NCBI GenBank assembly: GCA_003696905.1
Contig: RFHJ01000132.1
Span: 1 to 33,576 of the forward strand
Direction of reading: 5' to 3'
Origin: Gammaproteobacteria bacterium
GTDB lineage: Bacteria; Pseudomonadota; Gammaproteobacteria; Chromatiales; Chromatiaceae
Length of the DNA: 33,576 bases
Part shown: positions 24,176 to 33,513 of the stretch, one piece after another
Layout of the letters: every line of letters begins with the position of its first letter
Numbering within the stretch: the first letter of the stretch is position 1
Position numbers and translations under genes: made by a program
Notes under the pieces: generated by a model
What the model was told of the DNA's origin: nothing
The model's input: the letters and a program-made list of their open reading frames with translations, nothing else
Databases searched by the model: none

Positions 24176-27100
24176 TCAGCCGGCCGCGCGGGCCTGCTCC
24201 TGTTGTGTCAGGGCAGTGTGCAGTATCGATCGCAGCTTGGCCGGCTCCACCGGCTTGGCGAGAAACTGAAAGCCCGCGGCCAGCGCCGATTCACGCACTC
24301 GCGCGTCCTGTTCGGCGGTGATGAGCACGCCGAGGAAGCGCTCCCCGTGACGCGCCCGGTAGTGGTGCAGCAGATCCAGACCGTTGGTCATTTCGTGCAA
24401 TCGGTAGTCCATGAGCACGATGTCGCACGGGACGGTGGCATCCGCCCGCTGCAGATATCCCTCGGCACTGTTCTCGCACAGCACCTCGGCGCCCCAGCGT
24501 TCGAGCACGGTGCGCGTGGCGCGCAATATCTCGGGATCGTCGTCGACGCACAGGATGCGTCGCCCCTCCAGCCAGCGGGTCTTGAAAGGACGGGTATCGA
24601 CACTGGAATGCCGCACTGCCTGGACCTGTACCCGCGGCACCACCACACTGAAGGTGCTGCCCACCCCCTCGCGCGACCGGACCTCCAGGCGGTGGCCGAG
24701 CAATTCCGCCATGCGTTCGCAGATCGCCAGCCCCAGGCCCACACCTTCGGCATTGTGATCGAGCTGCTGGAACTCGCGGAATATCGCCTCCAGCTTGTCC
24801 GGAGGAATACCGCGTCCGGAATCACGTACCTCGATGCGGATGGCATCCGGACCGGCCCGTCGGCAGACCACCAGGATCGTACCCTGCTCGGTGTAACGAA
24901 TGGCATTGGAGAGAAAGTTCTGCAGGATGCTGCGCAACAGATTGCGATCGCTGCGGGTCCCGCAGTGGCTCTCATGGATCCGCAGGTTCAGCCCCTTCTG
25001 CCGGGCGAGTACCGAAAATTCGTTGTACAGGGCGTCGAACAGCGGCTGGATGGGGAAGGCGGTGACCTCGGGCCGCATGGCTCCGGCATCCAGCTTCGAG
25101 ATGTCGAGCAGCGCCCGCAGCAGCGATTCGGCCGACGCCAGGGCATCCAGGGCATTGCGCGCCAGCAACTGGCGCTCGTCCCCCGCCAGATCCTCGTAGA
25201 GGGCGCCCAGGTACAGCTTGGATGCCCCCAACGGCTGGGTCAGGTCGTGGCTGGCCGCCGCCAGGAAGCGCGACTTGCTGCGGGTACTCTCCTCCAGCCG
25301 CGCATTGAGTTCCGACAGCCGCCGGGTGCGGGCCTCGACCTGGCTCTCCAGGCGCTCGTTGACCCGCGCCAGTTCGCGCTCTGCCTGCTTGATCGCCGTG
25401 ATGTCGGTGAAGGTGGTGATGAAGCCCCCATCGGGCAGGCGCGCGCCCTGGGTCTGGATGATCCGGCCGTCGCGCCATTCGCGGACATAGGTATAGGGAC
25501 GGCCGTGGCGCAGATAATCAAGCCGCTTGCGTACCTCTGCATCCAGCGGACCGGTGAACACGGGCCCGAAGCCGCGCTGCACGTTGAATCGAATCACCTC
25601 CTCGATCGGCATGCCCACGTGCAGAAAATCCGCGGGAAAGGCAAACAGCTCACTATAAAGCCGATTCCAGGTCATCAGGCGCAGATCCGGGTCGACCACG
25701 CTCACCGCCTGGCCGATGTGATCGAGGGTGACCTGCAGGATCTCACGGTTGAACTGCAAGGCCTGCCCTGCGGTATCCAGCAGCCGGTAGAGATCGCGCT
25801 CGCCGTCCCGGTCGAGACTGCCACGCAGGGCGGTGTCGATCAGATGTTCGGCACTGGCGGTGCCGATGCTGCCCGCCAACAGGTGCTGGGCCTGCCGCAG
25901 CAGGCGGTCGCCGGCGCGCTGGTGCTGCTCGCGGACGGGGTCACAGCCGTGCTCCAGGAAGAACTGCCGGGTGCGTTCCTCGCCAGTGAAGCGGCTGCAC
26001 AGCTCCGCGAGATCCCCCACCCGCAGGCGGTGGTCCAGTGCCTCTGGCTGCGCCTCGTGCAGGTCCACATAGCTGCTCGCCTGCAGGCGGTCGACGAAGG
26101 AATGATCGGCACGCAGCGACACCAGCACATACAGCAACAGGTTGGCGCCGAGGCTCCAGAAGACCCCATGGCTCAGGTAGTCGTCGAAATGCCAGCCGAA
26201 CAGGGCCCGAGGCGCCAGCCATTGCAGACCAAAGGGTCCCTCCGTCAGGAACCCGGATGGCAGCCAGGCCGCATTGCCCAGCGATGGCAGCAGCAACAGA
26301 TACAACCAGAGGGCGAAGCCGGCGATCAACCCCGCCACCACGCCATGGCGATGCCCCCGGCGCCAGTAGAGCCCCCCGACCAGGGCCGGCAGAAACTGGA
26401 TCGCCGCCGCGAAGGAGAGCAGACCGATGCTGTAGAGCGACTTGCCGCTGCCCGCCAGGAGATAGTAGCCATAGGCCAGCAGCATCAGGCCCAGGATGGT
26501 GAGGCGCCGGATCAACAGCAGATGGCAATGCAGGCTGCGGCCCTCCGCCTGACGTCCCCAACGCACCATGAGCGGAAAGATGAGGTCGTTCGATACCATG
26601 GTGCTGAGTGCCAGGGTGGAGACGATCACCATCCCGGTCGCTGCCGAGAAGCCGCCCAGATAGGCGAGCAGGGTCAACAAGTCGTGCCCGCTCTGCAGCG
26701 GCAGAAAGAGCACATACAGATCCGGATTTCCGCCCCAGGCGAAGCGCTGCAGGCCGGCGCCGGTGATGGGCACCACTGCCAGGCTGAACAACAGCAGATA
26801 GAGCGGGAATCCCCAACGGGCAAAGGGCAACTCGTTCCCGCGTCCCTCCACCGCGAAGACGTGGAACTGCCTTGGCAGACACAGGATGGCGGCTGCCGCC
26901 AGCAGGGTCCGGGTGATGAAGCCACCGTCCAGGTCCGATTCGTGAAAGGGGAGCAGCATCAGCGAGAATGCCGTCAGACTGGACGAGCCGGCCGCCGCCT
27001 GGCGCAACAGCTGGACCGCCAGTCCCGCGATGGCGAGGAAGGCCACCAGCTTGACCATCGACTCCACCGATATGGCGTGGATCATGCCACGGTGGTGCAC

Positions 27101-27655
27101 CGAGGCATCGATGGTGCGGGCACCGAACAGGACCGCGAAGGCCGCCAGTATCAGGGTCAGCACCAGGGCGGTATCGACGTTGTGCAGCAGGCTTCCCGGG
27201 TCGGCGGCCGCCGGTGCCAGGGCATCATAGGCATTGGCAATGGCCTTGATCTGCAGCGAGATGTAGGGCAGCGTCCCTACCAGTGCGATGAGGGTGACGA
27301 CCGCCGCCACCTGATGGCTCTTGCCATAGCGGCCGGCGATGAAGTCGGCGATGGTGGTCGACTTCTGGCGCTTGCTCACACTGAGCAGCTTCTTCAGAAA
27401 GGAATGGAACAGCAGAAAGACCAGAATGGGGCCGAGGTAGATGGCAAAGAAGGAAAGTCCGCCCTGGGCCGCATTGCCTACCGCCCCGTAGAAGGTCCAC
27501 GACGTGCAGTAGACCGTCAGCGAGAGGGTAAAGATCAGTGGCTGGTGGCGCGAGACATGCCCCTCTGGTTGGGCGTCACCGCGATGCGCCACAAAGAACA
27601 GCGCGCCCAGATAGAGCGCGACGACGCCGGCCAGGAGTTCGGCACCGAGCCCCAT
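24176..27655 (-). CDS. crbS: Sodium:solute symporter-histidine kinase-receiver hybrid, CrbS-like
   Basis: Membrane sensor kinase of 1,159 aa. Residues 1-515 form an SLC5/SSS transporter-like region with about a dozen TM segments (SLTVYCTSWTFYGAVG; FIAGRYGKS). A STAC-like helical linker lies at 540-630, PAS at about 640-755 (GQAVSVVDPDLRLMTWNR), HisKA with H803 in ASHDLTQPLGASKLY, HATPase with NFLSNAIRYT, DSGRGIPP and GVGLGLAICERM, and a C-terminal receiver with D1083 (VLMDYRL) and K1134. This is the CrbS/MxtR layout, in which solute sensing or transport is tied to a LuxR-type regulator. ATG 27655 lies 17 nt after the ilvD stop, so it may share the ilvD transcript. No strong ribosome-binding site is seen. 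Confidence 0.9.
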   Translation of the reverse strand: MGLGAELLAGVVALYLGALFFVAHRGDAQPEGHVSRHQPLIFTLSLTVYCTSWTFYGAVGNAAQGGLSFFAIYLGPILVFLLFHSFLKKLLSVSKRQKSTTIADFIAGRYGKSHQVAAVVTLIALVGTLPYISLQIKAIANAYDALAPAAADPGSLLHNVDTALVLTLILAAFAVLFGARTIDASVHHRGMIHAISVESMVKLVAFLAIAGLAVQLLRQAAAGSSSLTAFSLMLLPFHESDLDGGFITRTLLAAAAILCLPRQFHVFAVEGRGNELPFARWGFPLYLLLFSLAVVPITGAGLQRFAWGGNPDLYVLFLPLQSGHDLLTLLAYLGGFSAATGMVIVSTLALSTMVSNDLIFPLMVRWGRQAEGRSLHCHLLLIRRLTILGLMLLAYGYYLLAGSGKSLYSIGLLSFAAAIQFLPALVGGLYWRRGHRHGVVAGLIAGFALWLYLLLLPSLGNAAWLPSGFLTEGPFGLQWLAPRALFGWHFDDYLSHGVFWSLGANLLLYVLVSLRADHSFVDRLQASSYVDLHEAQPEALDHRLRVGDLAELCSRFTGEERTRQFFLEHGCDPVREQHQRAGDRLLRQAQHLLAGSIGTASAEHLIDTALRGSLDRDGERDLYRLLDTAGQALQFNREILQVTLDHIGQAVSVVDPDLRLMTWNRLYSELFAFPADFLHVGMPIEEVIRFNVQRGFGPVFTGPLDAEVRKRLDYLRHGRPYTYVREWRDGRIIQTQGARLPDGGFITTFTDITAIKQAERELARVNERLESQVEARTRRLSELNARLEESTRSKSRFLAAASHDLTQPLGASKLYLGALYEDLAGDERQLLARNALDALASAESLLRALLDISKLDAGAMRPEVTAFPIQPLFDALYNEFSVLARQKGLNLRIHESHCGTRSDRNLLRSILQNFLSNAIRYTEQGTILVVCRRAGPDAIRIEVRDSGRGIPPDKLEAIFREFQQLDHNAEGVGLGLAICERMAELLGHRLEVRSREGVGSTFSVVVPRVQVQAVRHSSVDTRPFKTRWLEGRRILCVDDDPEILRATRTVLERWGAEVLCENSAEGYLQRADATVPCDIVLMDYRLHEMTNGLDLLHHYRARHGERFLGVLITAEQDARVRESALAAGFQFLAKPVEPAKLRSILHTALTQQEQARAAG

Positions 27656-27672
27656 GCGGCCGACTCAGCGCC

Positions 27673-29535
27673 TCACTGGCCCCCGCGTCTCAACTGGGAG
27701 AGATCGCGGACCGCGCCGCGCGCCGCCGAAGTGGTGAGCGCGGCATAGGCCTGCAACGCCTCGGAGACCCGACGGTCGCGATTCGCCGGCTGCCACGCCT
27801 TCTCCCCCCGCGCCTCCATGGCCGCACGGCGACGGGCCAGCTCCTCGTCGTCCACCGCCACCCGGATGAGCCGGTTGGGGATGTCGATCTCGATCCGATC
27901 GCCCTCCTCCACCAGGCCGATGGTGCCGCCTTCCGCCGCCTCGGGCGAGCAGTGGCCGATCGACAGGCCCGAGGTGCCGCCGGAGAAACGGCCATCGGTG
28001 ATCAGGGCGCAGGACTTGCCCAGCCCCTTGGACTTCAGGTAGCTGGTGGGATAGAGCATCTCCTGCATCCCTGGCCCGCCCTTGGGTCCTTCGTAACGGA
28101 TGATCACCACATCACCCGGCTGAATCCGGTCACCCAGAATGGCATCGACCGCCGCGTCCTGACTCTCGAAGATGCGTGCCGGACCTGCGAAGGTCCAGAT
28201 CGACTCGTCCACGCCGGCCGTCTTGACGATGCAACCCTGCTCCGCCAGGTTGCCATAGAGCACCGCGAGGCCGCCCTCGCGGCTATAGGCATGTTGCAGA
28301 TCGCGGATACAGCCCGTCTCGCGATCCAGATCCAGATCGGGCCATTGACTGTCCTGACTGAAGGCCACCTGGGTCGGGATTCCCCCCGGGCCTGCGAGAT
28401 AGCGTCGCTTCACCTCCTCGCCGGGGTTACGCATGACGTCCCAGTGCTCCAGGGCATCGGCCATGCTGGGGGCATGCACCACTGGGACGTCCCGATGCAG
28501 CAGGCCGGCCCGATCCAGTTCACCGAGAATGCCCATCACGCCCCCGGCGCGATGGACGTCCTCCATGTGATAGAGCGGTGTCGAGGGTGCCACCTTGCAC
28601 AGATTCGGCACCTTGCGGCTGAGACGATCGATGTCGCTCATGGTGAAATCCACCTTCGCCTCGTGGGCCGCCGCCAGCAGGTGCAACACGGTGTTGGTGG
28701 ACCCCCCCATGGCGATGTCCAGCGTCATGGCATTCTCGAAGGCCTCGAAGGTGGCGATGCTGCGGGGCAATACCGTCTCGTCGTCCTGCTCGTAGTAGCG
28801 GCGGGTGATCTCGACGATCAGACGCCCCGCCTCCAGGAACAGCGCCTTGCGCTCGGCATGAGTGGCCACCAGGGAGCCATTGCCGGGCAACGAGAGGCCC
28901 AGCGCCTCGGTCAGGCAGTTCATGGAGTTGGCGGTGAACATGCCCGAACAGGAGCCACAGGTGGGACAGGCGGAGCGCTCGATCTGCTCCACCTCTTCGT
29001 CCGATTCGTTGGGATCGGCGGCCGAAACCATGGCATCCACCAGGTCCAGCTTCACCTCGCCCTTGTCGGCCAGGCGCACCTTGCCTGCCTCCATCGGCCC
29101 GCCGGAGACGAAGACCGTGGGAATGTTCAGGCGCAGCGCCGCCATCAGCATGCCGGGGGTGATCTTGTCACAATTGGAGATGCACACCAGGGCATCGGCA
29201 CAGTGCGCATTGACCATGTATTCCACCGAATCGGCGATCAGGTCGCGCGAGGGGAGCGAATAGAGCATGCCGCCATGCCCCATGGCGATACCGTCGTCCA
29301 CTGCGATGGTGTTGAATTCCTTGGCCACCCCACCGGCCTGTTGGATCTCGCGCGCCACCAGTTGGCCCAGATCCTTGAGATGCACATGCCCTGGCACGAA
29401 TTGGGTGAAGGAGTTGGCGATGGCGATGATGGGCTTGTCGAAGTCTCCCTCTTTCATTCCGGTCGCGCGCCAGAGGGCGCGGGCGCCGGCCATGTTGCGA
29501 CCATGGGTCGTGGTATGGGAGCGATATCGTGGCAT
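27673..29535 (-). CDS. ilvD: Dihydroxy-acid dehydratase IlvD
   Basis: Iron-sulfur enzyme of 620 aa (E. coli 616) that dehydrates 2,3-dihydroxy-isovalerate and -methylvalerate in valine, leucine and isoleucine synthesis; cytosolic, Mg-dependent. Cluster and active-site motifs are [23 protein letters not shown] (C122 and Lys124), [17 protein letters not shown] (C193, C196) and [26 protein letters not shown] 29535 is used, with GGAG 8 nt upstream; the track's first 12 residues are outside the family start. No other ilv genes are nearby. It is followed at 17 nt by the crbS-like gene. Confidence 0.97.
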   Translation of the reverse strand: MPRYRSHTTTHGRNMAGARALWRATGMKEGDFDKPIIAIANSFTQFVPGHVHLKDLGQLVAREIQQAGGVAKEFNTIAVDDGIAMGHGGMLYSLPSRDLIADSVEYMVNAHCADALVCISNCDKITPGMLMAALRLNIPTVFVSGGPMEAGKVRLADKGEVKLDLVDAMVSAADPNESDEEVEQIERSACPTCGSCSGMFTANSMNCLTEALGLSLPGNGSLVATHAERKALFLEAGRLIVEITRRYYEQDDETVLPRSIATFEAFENAMTLDIAMGGSTNTVLHLLAAAHEAKVDFTMSDIDRLSRKVPNLCKVAPSTPLYHMEDVHRAGGVMGILGELDRAGLLHRDVPVVHAPSMADALEHWDVMRNPGEEVKRRYLAGPGGIPTQVAFSQDSQWPDLDLDRETGCIRDLQHAYSREGGLAVLYGNLAEQGCIVKTAGVDESIWTFAGPARIFESQDAAVDAILGDRIQPGDVVIIRYEGPKGGPGMQEMLYPTSYLKSKGLGKSCALITDGRFSGGTSGLSIGHCSPEAAEGGTIGLVEEGDRIEIDIPNRLIRVAVDDEELARRRAAMEARGEKAWQPANRDRRVSEALQAYAALTTSAARGAVRDLSQLRRGGQ

Positions 29536-29569
29536 GCCTGTATCTCCGGAAGGAATTGCCGAGGGACGC

Positions 29570-29599
29570 ATTATCCTGCCTCGGGGCGAGCAAGCGCAA
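29570..29599 (-). promoter_or_regulatory. Possible ilvD promoter
   Basis: On the minus strand TTGCGC (29599-29594), an 18-nt spacer and GATAAT (29575-29570) lie about 35 nt upstream of the ilvD start, in the 105-nt gap after the GGDEF-EAL gene. The -10 matches five of six, the -35 only three. No terminator hairpin with a T run was seen in this gap. Confidence 0.3.
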
Positions 29600-29640
29600 A
29601 TCGGCCGCAGCCCATGGAAATGAATTCGGACAGACTCGCC

Positions 29641-32367
29641 CTACTGGCTGCTGTAGGCAAGACGCAGCCGATGCGAGCGCGGCACCGGCTCTGGGCGGGA
29701 AAGGCCATAGCCCTGGAGGTAATCGACCCCCTGCTTGCGCATGCTCATGACCGTGGCACTGTCTTCGATCATCTCGGCGACGGTCTCGACGCCGAGCACC
29801 TGAGCGATTTCACAGATCATGCGCACCGATACGGCGGACAGGGGATCGGTGACCGCATTGCGCACGAACTGCCCATCGATCTTGATGTAGTCCACCTGAA
29901 GGTTGTGGAGATAGCCGAGCGAACTCATGCCCGCACCAAAGTCGTCGAGCATCAAACGGTATCCCATCGCACGCAACCGACCGGCCAGTTTGCGTGCCAC
30001 CTCCAAATTGGTGATGGCCGCTGTCTCGGTGATCTCGAAACAGACCCGCTCCGGTGGTACCTTGCAGCGTCTCGCCTCTTCCTCGATGTAGTCGACCAGC
30101 CCTTCATCGGTAAGCGTCTGGCCGGACAGATTGATGGTGCAGCGCGAATCCGGCGGCATGCACTCCGGATCGCCCATCGCCTCCATGGCCAGCGCGATCA
30201 CCCGCCGGTCGATACAGCGCATCATGTCGAAACGCTCGGCCGCCGGCAGAAACAGCCCGGGCGCAATATCCGAGCCATCGGCATCGCGAAGGCGCACCAG
30301 AAACTCGTAGAAGGCCGGCGCTTCCCCCTCGGTTTTGCGCACCGGCCAGATCGCCTGGCGATAGAGCAGGAACTGATCGTTCTCCAGCGCCTGCTGCAGG
30401 CGAGGCAACCATTGAACCTGGCGACGCCGCTCACCCACTGCACGGTCATCGGGCTGGAAGACATGCACGGTATTGCGGCCGGCCTCCTTCGCCGCGTGGC
30501 AGGCCATGTCAGCGTTTTTCATGATCTCCTCGAACCCGCCCAACTCCGGATCCACCGGCACCACGCCCAAGCTGGCATGCACGTCGATCACCTGTCCCGA
30601 CCACAGGAAACGCATCGACTCCAGGCGCTTGCGCAGGCGGTCCGCCAACTCGCCCACGATGGTCATGTCGGGCGCCCGCATCAGGATGGCGAATTCGTCC
30701 CCGCCCATGCGGCCGATGCAGTCATCGTCGCGCAGGGCGTTTTCGAGGACCTCCGTCACCATCTTGAGCAGCTGATCTCCCGCCTCGTGACCGTAGGTAT
30801 CATTGATCAACTTGAAGCGGTCGAGGTCGATGAACACCAGGGCATGGACTGCATCGTCGCTCACCTGCCGGGAGAGCACGGCGCGCACCCGCTGCTCGAA
30901 CGCGGCGCGGTTCAGCAGACCCGTCAGGTGGTCGTGCGAGGCCTGATAGGCGAGGCGACTGGTCAGCTCATGTTCCCTGCTGGTATCGCGAATGGCCAGC
31001 ACCAGACCACCATGTTCGTGCCCTTCCAGGCGGGAGACCCGGATACTCACCGGAATGCGACCCCGCGAACGGTTGTTCAAGAGCAGGTCGGGGCCGGCAT
31101 CGCCCTCGCACATCCGTTCCAACCAGGCATGGACATCGGGCAAGGCCCTATCGTCGAAGGCGTCGATCAGCTCCAGCACCCGGTTGGCGGGCTTGCCCAG
31201 AAGCTCGTCCGCAGCGCCCTCCAGCATCTCCTCCGCCACCCGGTTCAGATAACGCACCCGATACCCCTCATCCAGCATGATCACGGCATCGGAGATCGAG
31301 CGCATGGCGCCATCGGCACGACGGCGCTCCTGTTCCAGCTCACGCCCTTTGCGCAGGCTCTCCTGCCTGGCCTGGGCGCGATTCTGAAGCGCCGCGACCA
31401 GGAACATCATGGCCAGCCCCAGCCCGAGGGGCGGAAGCCAAACCCAGGGGCCGAGCAGATCCGATGCATCGAGAGACCGACTCACCCGCAACGTCCGACT
31501 GCCCGAAAACACCGGCCGCCCTCCCAGCAACTCCACCAGGTATCCCTCGCCGGGTAGCCATCGCAGCTCGCTGGAGGGTGTTCTTCCGGCCTCCTCACCC
31601 TCCACCACCGTGAAGTGGGCCAAGGGAAAGTCCGCCTGGAGATTCGCCATCAGCCTGGCCGATGAAAGCCCGAGGAGGAACACACCGTCGAACTGCCGCA
31701 GCCGCTGGCCGCGGGAACCGGGTACGAGGAATCCGCGATAGGTCGGGGCACCATAGAAGATGTCCCCGGCGAAACGCGCCCCTGGGCTCCAATCGTCGAG
31801 CACCATTGGACGGCCAGCAGACACCAGGCGGGTCAGCAGGGGCAGATCGTCCCCTTGACGCATCACGTCCGCCCCCAGCAGGGCCAGGATGCGCGGGTCG
31901 CTGGGTTCAAGGAAGCGAATGGGCAAATAACCCTGTTGACCATCGACCAGGGCATGAGGGCCGTTACCCCGGATATGGAAGGTGGGATAGCCGGCTTCCT
32001 CCATCTCGCCGACGAATTGGGCCGCCCGGTCACCCGGAACCCAGCTGGCGTAGGCAATGAGATGGGTCTCGGGGCTGGCCTGCCGGATCGACGCAGCGAG
32101 GGCGGCCAGACGCGATGGATCGAAATCGCTCATCCCCTGCTGAGTCGCCGCCAGGGCATTGAGCATCGCCAAGGCATTGCGGTCGGCCTGTTCCAGGACC
32201 TCAGTCGCCTGGCTTACCGTCTGCAGGAATTCCTCGCGCTCCGCCTCGACCCGCAGATCCAGCAGGAAAGAGAACACCAGGGAAACCGGCAACAGAAATG
32301 CCAGCACCTGCCACCAGTGGGGTTGACGCAGTAATATCGGGGAGGACTTCACTGCGTCTTCTGCCAT
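29641..32367 (-). CDS. Membrane CHASE-PAS-GGDEF-EAL c-di-GMP enzyme
   Basis: Cyclic-di-GMP enzyme of 908 aa. TM1 is about 17-37; a periplasmic CHASE-like domain (AYASWVPGDRAAQF...GYPTFHIRG...YLPIRFLEPSDPRILALLGADV) occupies about 50-240; TM2 is about 308-328. PAS (350-465) and GGDEF follow, with the active site RMGGDEF at 553-559 and an intact inhibitory site RDDD (546-549) five residues before it. The EAL domain reads EFL (688-690) instead of EAL but keeps the glutamate plus N746, E778, D808-D809, K829, E865/E868 and QGYGL, so phosphodiesterase activity is plausible. Net activity cannot be predicted. ATG 32367 overlaps the upstream gene by 19 nt; GTG 32352 with a GTGA overlap is an alternative. 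Either implies coupling. Confidence 0.93.
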   Translation of the reverse strand: MAEDAVKSSPILLRQPHWWQVLAFLLPVSLVFSFLLDLRVEAEREEFLQTVSQATEVLEQADRNALAMLNALAATQQGMSDFDPSRLAALAASIRQASPETHLIAYASWVPGDRAAQFVGEMEEAGYPTFHIRGNGPHALVDGQQGYLPIRFLEPSDPRILALLGADVMRQGDDLPLLTRLVSAGRPMVLDDWSPGARFAGDIFYGAPTYRGFLVPGSRGQRLRQFDGVFLLGLSSARLMANLQADFPLAHFTVVEGEEAGRTPSSELRWLPGEGYLVELLGGRPVFSGSRTLRVSRSLDASDLLGPWVWLPPLGLGLAMMFLVAALQNRAQARQESLRKGRELEQERRRADGAMRSISDAVIMLDEGYRVRYLNRVAEEMLEGAADELLGKPANRVLELIDAFDDRALPDVHAWLERMCEGDAGPDLLLNNRSRGRIPVSIRVSRLEGHEHGGLVLAIRDTSREHELTSRLAYQASHDHLTGLLNRAAFEQRVRAVLSRQVSDDAVHALVFIDLDRFKLINDTYGHEAGDQLLKMVTEVLENALRDDDCIGRMGGDEFAILMRAPDMTIVGELADRLRKRLESMRFLWSGQVIDVHASLGVVPVDPELGGFEEIMKNADMACHAAKEAGRNTVHVFQPDDRAVGERRRQVQWLPRLQQALENDQFLLYRQAIWPVRKTEGEAPAFYEFLVRLRDADGSDIAPGLFLPAAERFDMMRCIDRRVIALAMEAMGDPECMPPDSRCTINLSGQTLTDEGLVDYIEEEARRCKVPPERVCFEITETAAITNLEVARKLAGRLRAMGYRLMLDDFGAGMSSLGYLHNLQVDYIKIDGQFVRNAVTDPLSAVSVRMICEIAQVLGVETVAEMIEDSATVMSMRKQGVDYLQGYGLSRPEPVPRSHRLRLAYSSQ

Positions 32368-33323
32368 CGCTTCGCCTTGGCACGCAGTTTATCGGGGAGT
32401 CGAATGCCGGCCAGCTTCACCAAACCCTCGTTGAGCCACAGATCCCACCGGCGATTGGCGACAATCGGGATTTCACCCGGCGACACACCTTCCAGAATCG
32501 CCAATGCGGTCTCTCCTGCCCACTCCCCCTGTTCCTCCGGAATCTTGGTAAAGCCCAACATGGTCACCGGCATCATCCATTCGTGGTTGGTCACGCTCAG
32601 CGTCGCGACCTTGTCCTGGATCGCTGCCCGAACGGCCTCGAAATCCCAGCCATTGATGCCTGCATGGCTGCCGATTGCGACAAAGGGGAAGCGCTGTGCC
32701 TTCTCGAAGGCCTCGATCCAGGCCTCCGGAGTATCCACCAGGGCACTTTCCATCGTCAGCCCAAGATCCTCGGCAGCCTTGCGGAAACGGGCCAGATTCT
32801 TGCGCTCGGTGGTGGTATCAGCACCCAGGTAGAAGAAATGGTTTGCATCACCCCTGAGACGCCGCGCTTCCTTGAGCATGGCACGCACTGGCGCCACCTC
32901 GATCATTCCGGTCACATTCTCGAAGGGAAAGCCATATTCTTCCACCGACCAGTTCACACCACAGAACACGAAGGGCAAGGCAGCGTCCTTGTAATAGGGA
33001 ACGATCAGATAGCGCGCCGCGTTGTCGTCCGCGGTGATAACCACGTCGGGCTTCCAGCTCTCGATCAATTGCTTCGCGGCCAACGCCGCTGCTCGTTTAT
33101 CCGCGTCACTCTTGTGACGCTTGGTGTCCATGTCGAACTGACGCAGCTCGCATTTGCCTTGGAGTACCTTTTCCAACCCACGCTGCACACCATCCGACCA
33201 GCTGTAGCCCTGATGATAGGAGGAGACGAAGAAACAACGAGGGAGCGCCCAGGCGTTGGCACACAATATCGAGACCAGAAACAGCCCCGCGAACGGCAGG
33301 CGGGAAAATTGCCTCTTCAACAT
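32349..33323 (-). CDS. Periplasmic ABC_sub_bind-family protein
   Basis: Secreted solute-binding protein of 324 aa with signal peptide RLPFAGLFLVSILCANAWA. Features of the ABC_sub_bind (TrpX/uncharacterised transport periplasmic component) family are RCFFVSSYHQGYSWSDGVQRGL near the mature N terminus, KPDVVITADDNAARYLIVPYY, LPFVFCGVNW, and VTGMIEVAPVRAMLKEARRLRGDANHFFYLGADTTTE. No ABC permease or ATPase lies beside it; instead its stop overlaps the GGDEF-EAL start. It therefore more likely delivers ligand information to the CHASE region than feeds a transporter. The ligand is unknown. ATG 33323 has only a weak GGA upstream. Confidence 0.85.
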   Translation of the reverse strand: MLKRQFSRLPFAGLFLVSILCANAWALPRCFFVSSYHQGYSWSDGVQRGLEKVLQGKCELRQFDMDTKRHKSDADKRAAALAAKQLIESWKPDVVITADDNAARYLIVPYYKDAALPFVFCGVNWSVEEYGFPFENVTGMIEVAPVRAMLKEARRLRGDANHFFYLGADTTTERKNLARFRKAAEDLGLTMESALVDTPEAWIEAFEKAQRFPFVAIGSHAGINGWDFEAVRAAIQDKVATLSVTNHEWMMPVTMLGFTKIPEEQGEWAGETALAILEGVSPGEIPIVANRRWDLWLNEGLVKLAGIRLPDKLRAKAKRWQKTQ

Positions 33324-33430
33324 ATGCGAGTATCCAAAAAAGTGGTTTCACACAACGACTTGGATTTGAAAGTGTAGCGCGTTTCTAGGACGAGCACAGG
33401 ACACCGTAAACATTGTCGAGCCAGCACCGA

Positions 33431-33457
33431 TAAACGGCAGCGGGACGGGAAACTTTA
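33431..33457 (-). promoter_or_regulatory. Sigma-28 (FliA)-like promoter of the binding-protein/GGDEF-EAL operon
   Basis: On the minus strand TAAAGTTT (33457-33450) is followed by 11 nt and GCCGTTTA (33438-33431). The FliA consensus is TAAAGTTT-N11-GCCGATAA: the -35 element matches fully, the spacing is exact, and the -10 matches six of eight. It implies a leader of about 100 nt before the gene at 33323. ORFs called across 33,325-33,554 are not supported as genes. Confidence 0.75.
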
Positions 33458-33513
33458 ATTCGACTAACTCCCGTGACGCCTTGGCCACACCCCTGATCAT
33501 GGAAAATGTCATC

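Noticed and set aside
24203-27748. 1,181-aa plus-strand ORF opposite the symporter-kinase hybrid
   Set aside because: It is a shadow of a gene with intact kinase and receiver motifs and has no recognisable domain of its own.
27538-31557. 1,339-aa plus-strand ORF opposite ilvD and the GGDEF-EAL gene
   Set aside because: It is antisense to two clearly recognised genes, has His/Gln/Arg-rich low-information sequence, and matches no family. Long shadow ORFs are expected in GC-rich DNA.
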